A stretch of DNA of 64,000 bases from Hyperoodon ampullatus (Eukaryota; Chordata; Mammalia; Artiodactyla; Ziphiidae): assembly GCA_949752795.1 (NCBI GenBank), contig OX457070.1, forward strand, positions 39,699,185-39,763,184, given 5' to 3'. A program made the position numbers and the translations under genes. Each line of letters begins with the position of its first letter. The stretch's first letter is position 1. The notes beneath the pieces were generated by a model. It did no database searches, had not been told where the DNA came from, and saw only the letters and a program-made list of their open reading frames with translations. Positions 1-12,868 of this stretch are shown piece by piece.

Positions 1-239
1 TCCAAGGACTTACTTTTAGTTCCTCCATCGCTCTGAGCTTATCCCTGCTTCTGGGTCTTTGCACTGTCTGCTGCTTCTGCCTGGAAAGCATTCAGCCTCG
101 GTTTAAATGTCATCTCCGAGAAACTACTCTTAATAGCTTTTCAGGCATCCTCTAAGTAAAGCTCTGCTTTATTTTCTTCACAGCATTTGTACTAGTTGAT
201 ATTTTTTTGTTTGTTTGTTTGCATGCGTGCTAGTTGAAA
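1..239. other. unique intergenic sequence
   Basis: No coding, RNA or named repeat signal is visible. It contains a short GTTT-repeat run near 209-221. No long open frame occurs on either strand. Confidence 0.5.
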
Positions 240-610
240 TGTTCTCAATTCTTGACTCCCTCCCTGTTCCAATAACCATGCTAGGTGACATGTAACTGTG
301 CATGTTATGTATGCTTAGCTATGTGACTTAAATTGGTTAACTAATGTTGGCAGGTGTGTTGAGAACAGAGCCTTTACATATGCTGTGTGTCTTGCTTGCA
401 TCCTGGCGCTCCTGCCTTTCCCTATAAGGAAAATACGTCATAAATAAACACTTTTGAAGAAGAATGAAGAGACTCTGAGAACAAAACTGAACCTAGTCAG
501 AGGCCTAGAACCAAGTCCCCCGATGACCTGAAGTAGTGCTGCTTCAATCATTAGCAAGAAAGTAAACACTTATTGTTTGAGCCTCTGAGATTTGGGTCAT
601 GTCATAAGGC
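240..610 (+). repeat. possible old LTR-type repeat remnant, family not named
   Basis: The right part, about 520-590, reads like the common 3' end of mammalian LTR-type repeats: a short A-rich run, then 'cacttattgtttgagcctctgagattt'-like sequence related to the 'ttaagccactgagttt' motif. I recognise the style but cannot assign a family, and no matching partner LTR is present. A chance resemblance is possible. Confidence 0.3.
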
Positions 611-2044
611 TTGTCATTCATCATTAACGTGCCAATTGCTAGTTGATATAAAAATTATACCAGAAATGGGCTTCTGCTGTCAAAAAACTTTAAAATATGT
701 ATCATTTGGTTTGGGATTTTGTGGTAAGTAGAGAGAAAACTATAAAAAACTGTAATAAGAAGCTGGAAAAACAACCATCCATATGCTGTAGTAACAAAAT
801 ATTTGATAAAACTACTGACTACAATAACCTAGAAGGCAAAAAAAAAAAAAAAAATGTACTAAGTGTACCTGTAGCATTGGGCTGGGAAGTTTTTGAGGCA
901 GAATGTTCAGAACATGGGTTGGCTGCTATTATCTGCATTTGATAAGTTACTACAAGAAAGAGGTGAGCTTGGGAAAAAAACGGTTTGCAAGCAGGATTGA
1001 GGGGAATTGAGAGAACCTCGAGATTCTGGAAATTTTAAGTCTGAATCATTAAATCATTTCTCTCTATGTAAAGGTGTGGCCATCAGAACATTGCCGTAAA
1101 GTAAAGACAAAGTCAAGAAAGTGGTTTGTCACACCCTTTTTTAGGACCCCTGAAAAGATTAAGGAAACAATTTATGACTCACAGATGACTAACACGTGCA
1201 AAGTACCTGCACTTATATCTAGAAAGAAGCATATCTCCAAAACAACTGTGGGTAAGGCATTTGGCACATGTAGTTGACTGGAATCATACATAGTAAATCC
1301 ATAAAGTTTTTGAGAAAGCTGTACTGGAAAAATTTCCATCAGCCTGGATTTAAAAAGACTATGTTTGAGATATATAAAGATCTCTGGCTCCCAAAATCTT
1401 ACAGGTGGGAAGCAGGCTGAGAAATCAGCCCAGCTGCCCAAGAAGGGCATATTCCCTAGTACTCATCAGAAAAGCCAAAGTTGAGAAAGGAAGGCGTTCT
1501 GAGAGCAGAGTGAAGACCCACGTATAACAGTATCTCGGTGATAAACTCCCAGGTGCAGAACCAGGGCCTAACCAAAGTATATAACAGCCTCTTTGTAGGG
1601 GAACCTGGCAGAATTTCAAACTTGCTATAGACCAGAGACTTCTCTTTTTCTTTAGTTTTTTCCTTGTTGGATACAACTGTTTTAATTGGTTTATCCTGTC
1701 CCTATTCCAACATTGTATGTTAAATGTATCGGGGGTGGCTAACATGCAATTCAGCTCATAGATGTCCAGATCAAGAGCAGTTCCATCTATACCTGACACG
1801 AATCATTTGAACCTGATGCCATAACTGAGTGAGATTTTGTGGGTTTCTTGGGATGGCAATAAGTATGTCCCATATGCAGAAGGATCCTGAACAATTGTGA
1901 CCATGAGGGTAAATAGATTGAATTATTTTCAACTCTTTATTTGCTTCCTATTATAAAATTATACATTTACACTTTTTCCCATAAAATTTGCAGTTCCTCT
2001 CACCTATGAATGAAAAATACTTCTCTGGTCCATTCATGTTGGGC
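611..2044. other. unique AT-rich intergenic sequence
   Basis: There is a 17-base A run near 838-854. The open frames here (up to 124 codons on the minus strand, 1425-1799) have no recognisable domain, no flanking splice signals I could pick out and no coding-like composition, so I treat them as chance. Confidence 0.5.
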
Positions 2045-2300
2045 TTGGTATGTGAATTATCTTGGTTAATGAAATATTACTAAATGTGACTGAAGCAGAG
2101 TTTTAGACTTGCTGGCAAGCTCTGGCTTGTTCTCTTGCACTCCTGCCATTCCCCACGAGAAGAACATGCCCCAGGTAGCTGCTGGTCCAGGGAGAAACCA
2201 AATAGGCAAGGGGGAAAGATCTGATACCAGCTGACAGTTTTGAGTCAAGATAAGCTGAACCATGCTAAGGTCAGTCACCTTCCAGCTGACTCACAGAACT
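2045..2300 (+). repeat. possible old interspersed repeat, family not named
   Basis: The stretch around 2110-2180, with 'gctggcaagctctggcttg' and 'gagaagaacatgcccc', resembles a mammalian repeat seen widely in placental genomes. I cannot give its family. The 3' end is degraded. Confidence 0.3.
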
Positions 2301-2394
2301 GCTAATAAAAAAATAATGTTTGGTACTTCAATTTAGAGATTTTAGAGTTGTTTGTTTCAAAGCATTACTGTAGGATAAATGCTGATCACATGTT

Positions 2395-2545
2395 TGTTTA
2401 TTATCTGCCCTCATGGAAATGTAAGCTCTATGAAAACAGAAACTTTTTCTATCTTGTTCACATATGTATTTCAGTGGACAGAAACATTCTAGGCACATAC
2501 ACATTGCACAATACATATTTTTAACTGAATAAATTAAAAACATAT
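2395..2545 (+). repeat. LINE-2 (L2) 3' end fragment
   Basis: The order of motifs matches the 3' end of mammalian L2: 'atggaaatgtaagctctatgaaaacagaaac', 'tctatcttgttcaca', then 'ctgaataaat'. This is an ancient mammalian LINE present in many diverged copies. Only the last 150 bases are recognisable. Confidence 0.55.
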
Positions 2546-4890
2546 AGTAAGAAATTACCAATTCAACATGAGCTATCTACTAGAGCGCTATCTGGGTATA
2601 CCATTTACGGAAAACTTAAGGTTAAATTCACAGTGGGCAAAGAATGGAATACCTATAGGAAAAAGAAGCCATTTGAGTTCTTCAGAAGAAAATTTTAAAG
2701 ATCTCCTTGAGTAGTGTTGTGGACGGCTGACAGAGAGACAGCTGTGATGACTGGAATAGTTTATTTGGTTGAGAAAAAAAGAGTTACTAGGAGACATGTC
2801 CCAGTTGTCTTTGTATCTGTCGCTCCAGCACAAAGCGGGCTCTCAATACATGTAAGTTCAAATGTATTGACTTTCAGAGCTCATAGATGATATATACCCT
2901 ACTTTGCCTTTAGTTACAAAAGATATTTACATGATAGCAAATAATGCAGCCTCTACTTACTTCTTCACTCTGCTGAAAACTCTCTAACTTGGGAGGAGTT
3001 TGGTTGTGCCTTTGGGATCAGCCTTGGAGAACATGGTACACTCTTCTCTTTCCACAGATAAGCAAACAAACAAACAAACAAAAAAAACCCAAAACAGGAA
3101 CTTCGCAGATATTCTTGACAGAACTTGTTTTTTAGCCTTTTATATTCTCCAAATCAACCCATTTTACTTTCTTATTCTTCCTTAGTAACCCTTTCCTTTA
3201 ACCCAAACATCCCACCCTTAATTTAAGGCAGTACTTCCACTGAACAGTTTATTTCCATCCCAGCCCCTAGTATTTACTATATATTGTGCTGAAATCCTGG
3301 AGGTGAAACATTTGAGTAAGACATTGTTCTTGCTACCAAGGTGTCTATTGGAAAAGAAAGGCAAATAATCCAATTATGTTGCTTTAAAGTAAGTGCTACA
3401 GTTGAACAATACATCATGAGGACACAAAAGTAGGACATCTAAGTGATACTGAGGGACCAACAAAGCATGGAATTTGAAATGGAAGTAGGAGGTAAAGAAT
3501 GAGGATAATGATGTGAGAGAAATTTCCCCAAACATGCTTTTGTTTATGCTTACATCCAATATAAGAAAATAATATCAGTATATCCCTGAAAGAAAACTAC
3601 TGAAAGATGATCAGATATGTACTCTTAGAAAAGGGAAAAAGGAGTTCATAGTCCTCAAAGACTCTCAGAGTATGGCATATACACCTTACCACAATCTCAA
3701 GAAAAGTGATGAAATGGCAAGAAAACACAAAACAGCAATTATTCTGGGAAAAAGAAAAGCAGAATCTACTGACTGAAGCAGTTTGTCCACTTGTTAAAAG
3801 TGCTTTGCTTTTTTCAAAGGCACTTGGAGTCAGTAAAGAGAAATTAAAAAGCAAGTGAAGAAAGTCTAGATTGTAAAAACAAGACCAAATTGTATAATAA
3901 AGGAGAAAACAGGATGGAATTTGGTCTGACATAGCAAGGGTGTGAAGGGACAAAGGATCGTCAGAGTCTGAAACACTTTATAGAAACTAAAAAAATAAAA
4001 TAAAATCTGTGGGTTGATTGATTGGACAAGATAAGGTGTCCTGAGGCCAAGGCTTCAAAAGTTTATGTGGTCGATTCTAAAGTCTTTTTAGTAGATGTCA
4101 TTTTTGAAGATAGCTGGAAAACTTTTGGTTAATTATATTTGTGAAGTAAATGTATATCCCCCAAAGTGCTTGTTTTATGTCTGCTTTCTATTTTTTAATC
4201 TCTCATATCTGTCAGGACTAAATGGTGCCAATGACAGTACAAGTTAGTCTTTGAATGATATTTATCTTCCCTTCTCTCTTTATCACTCCACTCCAGCTGA
4301 TCTTCCCACCATCCTGAAGGGATATGCAGAGTTGGTGTTCTAATAGCAAATCTTATTCTAATATTTCCTGAAAAGAACTTGTTTCTCAGGTATGTATATG
4401 TCTTTTTGGAGGAAGACAATTTTAGTGTAAGAGAGCATGCAATCTCCTAGACAACTTTTCTTTCAAGGGACACATTAATAGGAACTCTGCCACACTTCTT
4501 TATTAACTGAGATACAAATCATGGAAAACCATAGATAATTCCCTCCCAACCACAAATTCTAATATGAAAACTACAAATAATTGTATGATTCTTTTGACAG
4601 AAACTGAAGGCAAATCAAAGAATGTTGCAAATAGGCAGATGCTATAACTACATTCTCTTCTTTTAAATTTTTTTATGATCGTCAACACATGTCATAATTG
4701 TTATTTTTCATTGTCTTCCTTTATATATTTTTGTCAATGGTGCAAAGAAATAAAATATCACTGAAAATACATATAGAGGAAAAATTCTTTGAAAAGAATG
4801 TGCCTAGTTGAAAATAGCTTATACTTTTGATCTTCATAACAAATTAGGTAGGGTAGGGTAGGTGTGGGAGGTAGCCAGTCAGAGCAGATA
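2546..4890. other. unique intergenic sequence
   Basis: No feature is supported. A 118-codon minus-strand open frame (3597-3953) is rich in Phe, Ser and Cys, reads through no recognisable domain and has no convincing start, so it is treated as chance. A (AAAC)n run lies near 3060-3090. Confidence 0.5.
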
Positions 4891-4892
4891 AG

Positions 4893-5095
4893 AGGATGGT
4901 CTTTTAGTCATGAATGCCTGGGTAGAATCTGACTCATTAGCTATAGGATCTAGTGCAAGTCAGTTAACATCTCTCAGGCTCAGTTTCCATCATTTGTAAA
5001 ACAGGTATAACAAACCTACCTCACAGGCTTGTTGTGGGGCTTAAATGAGGGAAAATAAACGCCTTGGTACATAGGAATAAATAAATAAGTCTGTA
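4893..5095 (+). repeat. MIR SINE
   Basis: The region holds, in order, MIR hallmarks in the plus orientation: 'ctcaggctcagtttcc', 'catttgtaaaacagg', 'cctacctcacaggcttgttg' and an 'aaatgagg' tail. MIR is an ancient tRNA-derived SINE shared by all mammals, so this predates the CHR copies by a wide margin. Confidence 0.8.
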
Positions 5096-8000
5096 ATACC
5101 AGGTAGAATTAGTATGGCAAAAGTGTTACTTTTTTTCCCCACTTGACACGTGAGAATCCTGAGAGAGAGAGAGAAATTTAACAGACATAGGTGTCCATAC
5201 AAGGAAGGTTGAGGACCATGCTGCTGACCACACTGAGGGAAAACTTTCTCTTTGAGCTTTTAATATTGAGGCAACTGTCCATGTTTAGCGCTTATAACCA
5301 GAAAAAAAATCCATTAGAAAACTATGTACTGATGTCATTTTAAATTTAATTACGGAATATCTTTTAAACAAATGTGCCAATCTAGTTACAATCTTTCAAA
5401 AATACAGTGAGTCACAGTCAGAGTGTTGGTAGAGCCCTGAAAGGTCAGACTCAATCTACAGGGTAGCTCACTGTAGTTTCTCCTCTGCTGGCCTGCCAAC
5501 TCTTACCTAATGACATAATTAAATGGCTATAAAGTTCCATAATTCTTGCTCCTTTAATTAACTGGAGGAAAACCTCTTATCTTTTCAACGTTGAAGATAC
5601 TGCTCTTTCACTTTGCATAAGTTTCAAAAGGCTAATATTCAAACTCCGTAACAATTGCAAATAGCTCTTCTTATTTTTAAAAATAAATATGTAAGAATTT
5701 GAGCATAAGTGCAAACTTTCAACCAACTATATAAATCACCAGCTAAAATTGGTTCTGTATATCTTGTTGTTGGTTTTCACCAAACATCGTTCTAGATAAT
5801 AAATATAAACTTAGCAGAAGTCCAAATCCCTGAATCAAATAATTCCTTTGAAAGCTCTTTTGGACTCAAGAAGTTTGGCACTAAAACTCTTCCACAGAGG
5901 CTCAAGGTCTTTACAAAGAAAAAGTGTGAGCTTGGGACCAGACACAGAATACACGCTGTAAATTTGTAAATTTGACAAAAGTTTCTTGAAATCACTTACA
6001 TTGTGCCTTTGACCTTCCATTAACTTAACAGCTCTAATTCAAGCAGAAGTTGAAATTATCTCTACTAGATGTATAATGAGGGGATGGCCACATAAAAGAA
6101 ACCCAGTGGAGCCACCTAGGTAGAAAGAGGAAGGAAGAGAATTTATATTCTATAAACTATTATTACTTCCCATGTGACAAAGGCAAGACCCAGAAATTTC
6201 TTTATGTTCCCCAAGAAAGTGCTCAGGAGGGGCTGAGTTGAGCAGAGTGGGCTTAGCATGGGGGACTGTGATAAAAGTGAGGGTACCTCCTCAGCTGACA
6301 CTCTGGGCGGACTTTCCAGGACAGGGGCTGGACATTATGTGGCAGAGACTCAAAAAGCATCAGCAAAAACTGAGACAAGTCAGAGGCATCTAGGGGTTTC
6401 TGAAGTACTGGCCACATAATAGGAGAGCAGGTCCCAAGCCAAACCTGATGTTGACACCTGCAGGGCAAAGAGCATCCCGTCCCAGGAGAGATCTTGCTAC
6501 AGAGACCTGCAGGACCAGACACAGGACAAGGACCCAAGCACCCCTTCCCTCTGCTTCCATGGAGACAGAGCAGGCCCCTCAGCAGGGATGTGTCTTAGGG
6601 TTGGGAAGGTTGTGCACAGATGTGAGGTCCAAGGCATCACCCTCACCTGGAGAACCATGTGCCCTGGTGCAGGCCACACTGATCTGGAGGAAGGGAGCTT
6701 TTTGACATTGGTCATCTCAGAAGAGTGGCCTCTTTTTACAATTCATTCTAAGTTTAAGTCTGTGTTAGCTATAGCCTTGTCTCTCAAACACCAGGACATC
6801 ATCTTGAGGAAGAGAAAAGTGAGGCTGTGGGGGCAATCTGAAAGAGTGAGCATTTTCCTAAAGGGAATAAGTGTTTCAAAGAAGACTCTATAAGCCATCG
6901 TAACTTGGACTAGTCTGAATGTTAAAGTGAAAGGAGACTTACACACCAGAAGTGACTGAAGGATTGCTAATGGATAGTAAGTTGTTTTTACCGTTCAGTG
7001 AAGTGGAATTACATGGGCCAGATCAGAGTTTCTAGAAATTAAAGGGCAGCATTTATTTTCTGCATATTTGAGTGTAGCATAAAGAAATTTCCAGCTCCAT
7101 TGTGTGTATGTGTGCATGTCTGTGTATGTGTAACATAAGGCTAGAGGATTGTATTCTAAACATAATCATGGTTTTCTTTTGCATAATGATATTACAGATG
7201 TTTATATTTTTGATTTTTCACTTTTCACTGTGAGAGGAGCAATTTCTCTGCAAGGAGCATGTATTAGCTGTTTAAAATCAAAGATGGATAAAGGCTATTT
7301 TTAAATCATTTGTTTGTATCTGCTAGTTGTTTTTGTCTAAACCCCAGCTGTTTTTAAAATCACGTGAAGTATTTGGTCAGTCAGTCCTGTTTCTGTATAT
7401 GTATAATATGTATACAATTTTTTATTTTATATAACTTTTTAAACTCATAACTCTTTCTAACTTTAACTTTGCTCTATTTTAATATCTTTATTTCAAAGAT
7501 CATGTTGCATCTCCTTTTTTCTCTTAAAGTTTCAAAATGGCCTTTGGCCAAATGCAATAAAATTTTGCCCTGACCTGACATAAAGCATGGAGTATGTATA
7601 TGAAAGAAAGCACTTTGAAAACTTTAAAGGACTTTTAAAAGGCATGGTGAGTTGGTAGGGCGAGGAGGGGGAGTAGGGGCACTGGAAGGAAACACAAGAG
7701 GAGGAACCAGGTTGTATCTTCACATACATAAATTTCAAAGGTCCTTCCTGTATGAATTTGCAAACAGTAGCAAATGGAGTCACTGCCTGGCATTCTTGAA
7801 TGCTCACAATTTTATAACGTTAACCCATGCGTGTGGCAACATAGGACACCCCTTCAGGTTGACATTTTTCTGCATCCTTTGCTGCTGCTAAGAGCAAGGG
7901 ACTGCCTTCGATAGAGTTACAAGTACCTGGGAGCTACTGGTCTGCTTGGTGGGAACCCCGAGGCTACCTCCTGTACCTATATTGTTAAGAGCTGTCCTAG

Positions 8001-8237
8001 AAGTGAGTCCTAATTGGGAAAACTCCTTTAAATCTGGAAACGATCTCTAGTGTTTAGGTTTTTTTCTTTGCTTGTTTGATAAGGAGGACCCAGAGATCCC
8101 AGAAGAAGGAGAAATTCTAAGAATGCGTTCCCAATTTGGTTTGACTTAGAAGATTAAAAGATATATAATTTGCTGGCAAAGGGTCCATCTTCCGTTTCCA
8201 GGCTCCCCAGTGTCAGCCTATGGCAGAATAAGTAGGT
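5096..8237. other. unique intergenic sequence with a possible conserved non-coding patch
   Basis: Between about 5400 and 5660 the sequence is low in repeats and rich in homeodomain-type AATTA cores ('cataattaaatgg', 'ctttaattaactgg'), as seen in conserved enhancers. This is inference. Around 6253-6893 several overlapping open frames occur on both strands in a locally GC-richer stretch, which is typical of chance frames. Confidence 0.35.
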
Positions 8238-8482
8238 TTTAATGGTTAAGAGCCTATAATGTGGAGTCAGAGGGATTCAGATTCAGATTCCAGATCTACC
8301 ACTTGTTAGTTATATGACCTTCACCTCTTTTTGGCTTAAATTCCTCATTGTAAATGGGGATTATAATAGAACTTATTTCATAGGGTTCTTGAGAGATTTA
8401 AATGCACCAGTATATGTGAAGTGTGTACAACAGCATCTGGCCCTCACTAAGTGCCCCATAAATACTAACTGTTATTATTAAG
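8238..8482 (+). repeat. MIR SINE
   Basis: Nearly full length. The tRNA-like head 'tggttaagagcctataatgtggagtcaga' is followed by the core with 'ttcctcattgtaaatggggattataatag' and the tail 'cactaagtgccccataaatactaactgttattatta'. The 'gattca' unit near 8273-8287 is tandemly repeated. Confidence 0.85.
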
Positions 8483-10019
8483 AAGGAATCCTCAAGTGTA
8501 TCCAGACCACCACCAGCCTCTGAGGTTCACATCTGTCCCCCCAAAGAAGATAATCCTGAGAGGGCCTGGAAACTCTGAGAAAGGAATACTTCTAATAGCT
8601 TTGCAGAGTTGAAGCATGTGTGATGCCTACCAGGCCTTCTGGATTTGCTTTGGCAGAAGCAGGGTTGGGGGTGTGCTGCGTTAGCCACACTTTCTGGATC
8701 GGTAGGCTTTGGGATGACCCCATATGCTCCTGGATGCGGTTCTGAAACACACCCATCTGGAACAGGATTCAATGGTCTTATGCCTTCTAAAAAACAAGCA
8801 CAGGAAATGTCTTAACATGGGAAACAATATTGAGTTCATGGATTTCCCATTCTCTCGCCAGCCTTTCTGAGGATTAATGTTTCTCAAGCAGGCATTGAAA
8901 TGAATCCTATTAGACCACATAGAAAACCTAGGAAATGTGAGGCACAAAAGTGTGCTTTTACCTGGAGAGTCCTTCTCTTGTCTTCCTGTTTTGACCAAAG
9001 GAGAAATTACAACTAAGAAGGAAGCAGAAGAATCCCTGAGTAGATGCAAACATTTCTTAAAAACAACAGCATTACTTCTCGGGTGCCTTCAACATATCCT
9101 GGAAGGGCAACTTTTACAAGATTCCTGGCTTTTATGGGGTTCAGCCAGATCTTTAGCAGGCTTAGGTAAATTAATATGCAATGAAATTGTTAATAAACAC
9201 ATACTTTTTTTTTCTAGATGGTATTAAAAGTTGATCAGCTGGCCTAATACCACACCTCACATCCCTGCCCAGAGCAGAGTGCATCTCGTGAACACACACT
9301 TCGGAAAAATGTTAGAGTTAGTCCTAAGCCACTCCTGCTCTGTTTTAATTCATTCATCAGACACGTAGTTCTGGTTATTTTTTCCACTGTCTGTTCTCTT
9401 CTGTCCCCACATCTTCCATTCCCTGCTTCATCTCCCATGATGGCCACTTATTAAATATATATACTTGAATAGGCCCACAGAAAACACAATCAGATTTATT
9501 TTGGGGCAGCACAGATCAGCCTGGATTTCCAGGGTACAGCTCAGTCCTCCACCACACACACATTTCCTCCCACTCCAGTGATTGCACTTCATGTTCCATC
9601 CATCCAGCTAAGGAAACCAGAGGCTAATTTAGGAGCCTCTTTATGCCTGTACATATTCAGTCAGAGGGGTCACTGTGGATTGATGCAAGACACACTGTCC
9701 TCCAAGAGCTCGCCAGGTCCCTGCTGGTCCAGAGAGGAGCAACCAACAGTAACTCACCCATAGTGCCTGTGCACTTCTGTGCCTCCAGCTACAAACAGTC
9801 AATAAACACCAGAGGCAACTTATGTTGCCTTAGATCACTAATAAATGCCTCACGCCACCCCTCAGAGCCCTTTCACAAAAATGTATTTCTCTACAGATAG
9901 ATGCCAAGCTCTAGCAGCCAATCACTACAGAAACGCCTCAAAGGCTTGAAGGAGGAGACAGGGAGGGAGAAGAGGTCCCCTCCGAAGACAAGAGTTCTGT
10001 ACTTCCTCCTAATAAAAAT
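8483..10019. other. unique intergenic sequence
   Basis: Open frames on both strands (8681-9049 minus, 8937-9227 plus) overlap each other in a Ser/Arg-rich composition with no recognisable domain. No RNA gene or named repeat is visible. Confidence 0.45.
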
Positions 10020-10170
10020 CGCTCCCTTTTGTTGAGGGCTTCCTCTGAGCCAGGTACCGGGGTGAGGCTTAATCTGCATTATCTCATTCATTTCCCACAA
10101 TTCTGGGACTCAAAACTCTAGCCCAACTTACAGATGAGGATACAGAGGCTCACAGAGCTTACGAAGCTTC
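10020..10170 (-). repeat. MIR SINE fragment
   Basis: Reverse-oriented MIR: 'gagggcttcctctgagccaggtac', 'ctgcattatctcattcat', 'cagatgaggatacagaggctcacagagctta'. Confidence 0.7.
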
Positions 10171-11284
10171 TACTTTCTGCTTCTCCACTCCCCACACAAA
10201 TAGGCTTGTGGATGTGTGTTACAAAAGCAGCTGGGAAACTCCCTGGATGCCAGGCAATTCAAGTTGCTGTCTGGACCTCAGAACACTGGCACTCCTTCCC
10301 TAAAGATGGAAGAAGGTTCCGTGGTTTGGTTACTCCACAGGCTTCCAGTAACATGCCCCACTGTATTCTGCCCATGATCTATACATTGTCAGTACCTCCA
10401 GGGCCCTCTACTTTATTTTAAGGGTGAGTGTTGAAAATTCTGACAAGTTTCTTTTGGAACTACAATGCATTGGGTGCTCACTCTGTCTATGGCACCGTGG
10501 TAAGTTCTGCCAAGATTTAAGGGAGTGAAGTGTTACCTTAAAAAGAAAAAAGAAAAAGAAAAGAATGGCATGGTCACAGTCTTCCACAACTATTTTCAAT
10601 CATGCAATGCTCAACAAAGCCAGCCCCTGCCAGCCCCTGGGTTAAATGCTAGGGATAATGAGAACAGATATGCCTGGACCATAGATTTTATCACTTCTTT
10701 TCCTTCTTCCTCTGCTCTACCTCTATTTCCTAAGGAGTCTCATTATCTCTCTTTATATGCACAAGTCTTAGAATTTTGTGGCAGAATGAAGCAACTGCAT
10801 TGACCAAAAATCTATTTGGCTACTGACTACAGAAAAGCTAGTATCTCCACATCCTGAAAAGATCATATAGCTGGACACTGGTTATGGGCTGATAGATTAG
10901 AGCTGTCAGTTTCCCACTTCATCATGCTTCTCTCTTGCAAGAACTGAACCACAGACTATCAGGAACTTTTGACTTTTTCTCTACCCTCCTTGGAAACTCA
11001 CAACACATGAACATTAAATACCTAAGATAACTGCTTATCTGTAGTATCTGCTGCATGAAGGACCCTGGGGATGCTGCCTTCTATCGCCTCTTACTGAGCT
11101 GCTGTTCTGCAGTATTTCTGCAAAGTGAGGGAACAGACATGAGTTGTCTCCTCTTTTGCAAGAGCGCAAAAGAAACTGTGGGGATGGTAGATCCAGGCTT
11201 GAATTTGGGGATAATGATCACCACCCTTTTCTGCTCTAGAAAAAAATGACCTAATATGTTGAAGCTAATAATAACATGAATGAT
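10171..11284. other. unique intergenic sequence
   Basis: Contains an A-rich AAAAG run at 10540-10565. A 95-codon plus frame (10134-10421) begins inside the MIR and is treated as chance. Confidence 0.45.
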
Positions 11285-11392
11285 AGTAATATCTTATATT
11301 TCTACAGGATTTCCCTATTTTTCAAGCACGTTCACATCTATAGTTTCATTGGCTCCACCCGCCAAGCTACGCTGGTATAAACATTGTGATAT
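11285..11392 (-). repeat. MIR SINE, first half (split by a CHR SINE)
   Basis: Diverged reverse-oriented MIR ('atatttctacaggatttccctatttttcaagca', 'cacatctatagtttcattg'). It is interrupted by the CHR element that follows and resumes on the far side. Confidence 0.5.
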
Positions 11393-11714
11393 GACTTCCC
11401 TGGTGGCGCAGTGGTTAAGAATCCGCCTGCCAATGGAGGGGACATGGGTTCGAGCCCTGGTCCAGGAAGATCCTGCATGCCGCAGAGCAGCTAAGCCTGT
11501 GTGCCACAACTACCGAGCCTGCGCTCTAGAGCCCGCAAGCCACAACTACTGCAGCCTGTGTGCCGAGAGCCCGTGCTCTGCAACAAGAGAAGCCACCGCA
11601 ATGAGAGGCCCGCGCATTGCAACGAAGAGTAACCCCTGCTCGATGCAACTAGAGAAAGCCCACACGCAGCAACAAAGACCCAATGCAGCCCAAAATTAAT
11701 TAATTAATTAACAA
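11393..11714 (+). mobile_element. CHR SINE, long form
   Basis: A tRNA-Glu-derived SINE transcribed by RNA polymerase III and mobilised by L1 enzymes. The head 'acttccctggtggcgcagtgg' carries the A box and 'ggttcgagccctgg' the B box. The long form continues past the tRNA-like head through 'ccacaactac' and 'caacaagagaagcc' blocks to an 'aattaattaatt' tail. A perfect 14-bp target-site duplication (AAACATTGTGATAT) lies at 11379-11392 and 11715-11728. The 139-codon plus frame across it is not a gene. Confidence 0.95.
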
Positions 11715-11728
11715 AAACATTGTGATAT

Positions 11729-11900
11729 TTTTCTCAATGATAACACATCTCTGTATTTCATTTGATCACCACAATCAGAGAGGGAAATATTGCTGTCCCT
11801 GGTTTAATCAAGGAAGAGACTGAGGGTTTGAGAGAATCATTTTCTCAGGTTTTACAGCTAGAATTTAAACCCAGGTGATTCTTTGCAAAGTCCAGTGTTT
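11729..11900 (-). repeat. MIR SINE, second half
   Basis: Continues the MIR after the CHR insertion: 'catttgatcaccacaatcagagagggaaatatt', 'gaagagactgagggtttgag', 'tttacagctagaatttaaacccaggtgattc'. Confidence 0.7.
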
Positions 11901-12868
11901 ATTCCTCTCCAATAATCTTCATTTGGTACAGGGGGAGACATGGAAGAAATAAATCACCTGTGCCTCATAAGCCACCCGTCTCACCCCAGGGACAGAAGTC
12001 ACAGTGGTAGGTATGAGGCCACGGCCAATGAAACCTTGCCCAGAGGCTTTGTACGGACTGCAAATCCAGTCCACTTCCAAAAGCTAGGCTCCTAGAGAGG
12101 GATTCTGTTGACACTTTCTCTGCAGGTTTTGTTATGCTTGTTTTTGTTGGCCCAGGGAGCCAGCAGCCAGGGACATGGCAGGACGACTGAGCCAAGGGGC
12201 GGTCTGTTCACACCCAAGGGACAGGGGTGTTTCACTAAGTTGCTGCCGCTTGAAAGGGCTGGAGCTGCACAGTCTTGCTCTCTCCCTTTTTTGTTATTCC
12301 TGAGATAATAAATAAACGCTCACTCTGTTGTGTCCAAAAGACCCTTTTCAGGAGACCTGCTCTTGCTGGAAGTCTCCCGAGCCTCTTCACCTGATTACAG
12401 TCAGGTGTTGGGCATTTCAAATTAAATTAGAACAAATAACAAAAATGAAAGGAGAGCGGGAAGAAGGAGAAACACACCAACAAAAATGGCGTTCATTTAG
12501 AGTAGCCAATGAGGAAAATGGCACCTGAAAAACTCCACTGACACTGGCAGAGACTGATGTGTGTCCTCTTGTCTCAGGCTAAAAAGGTCCATAAGTGAGA
12601 AACTGTAGGGATGACAACTCCAGGTCCATTTTGTCTAGACTATTCTGATGCAGAGATGGCCGGGATAAACAGGAAGACGTTTTAAATCTAGACCTGAATT
12701 TTTATGGCTCTTGGACTGTGATATCTCTTTTTGTGAAATGATGGCATACGTGAGATATGAGGTAGAGATCTTGGAAGGGGGTGAAAATATTTGTCCTGTT
12801 GTGACATTTTTCTTTTACCAAGTCCTGCCAAGGATGAAGTGTCAGCTGAGCTCAAAACTCTGCTCGAG
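11901..12868. other. unique intergenic sequence
   Basis: Locally GC-richer around 12,100-12,280. Short overlapping open frames on both strands have no recognisable product. Confidence 0.45.

Noticed and set aside
3597..3953. 118-codon minus-strand frame
   Set aside because: Composition is Phe/Ser/Cys-rich, from AT-rich DNA, with no domain and no splice or start context.
11280..11699. 139-codon plus-strand open frame
   Set aside because: It runs through a MIR and a long-form CHR SINE; the amino-acid sequence is the translated SINE.
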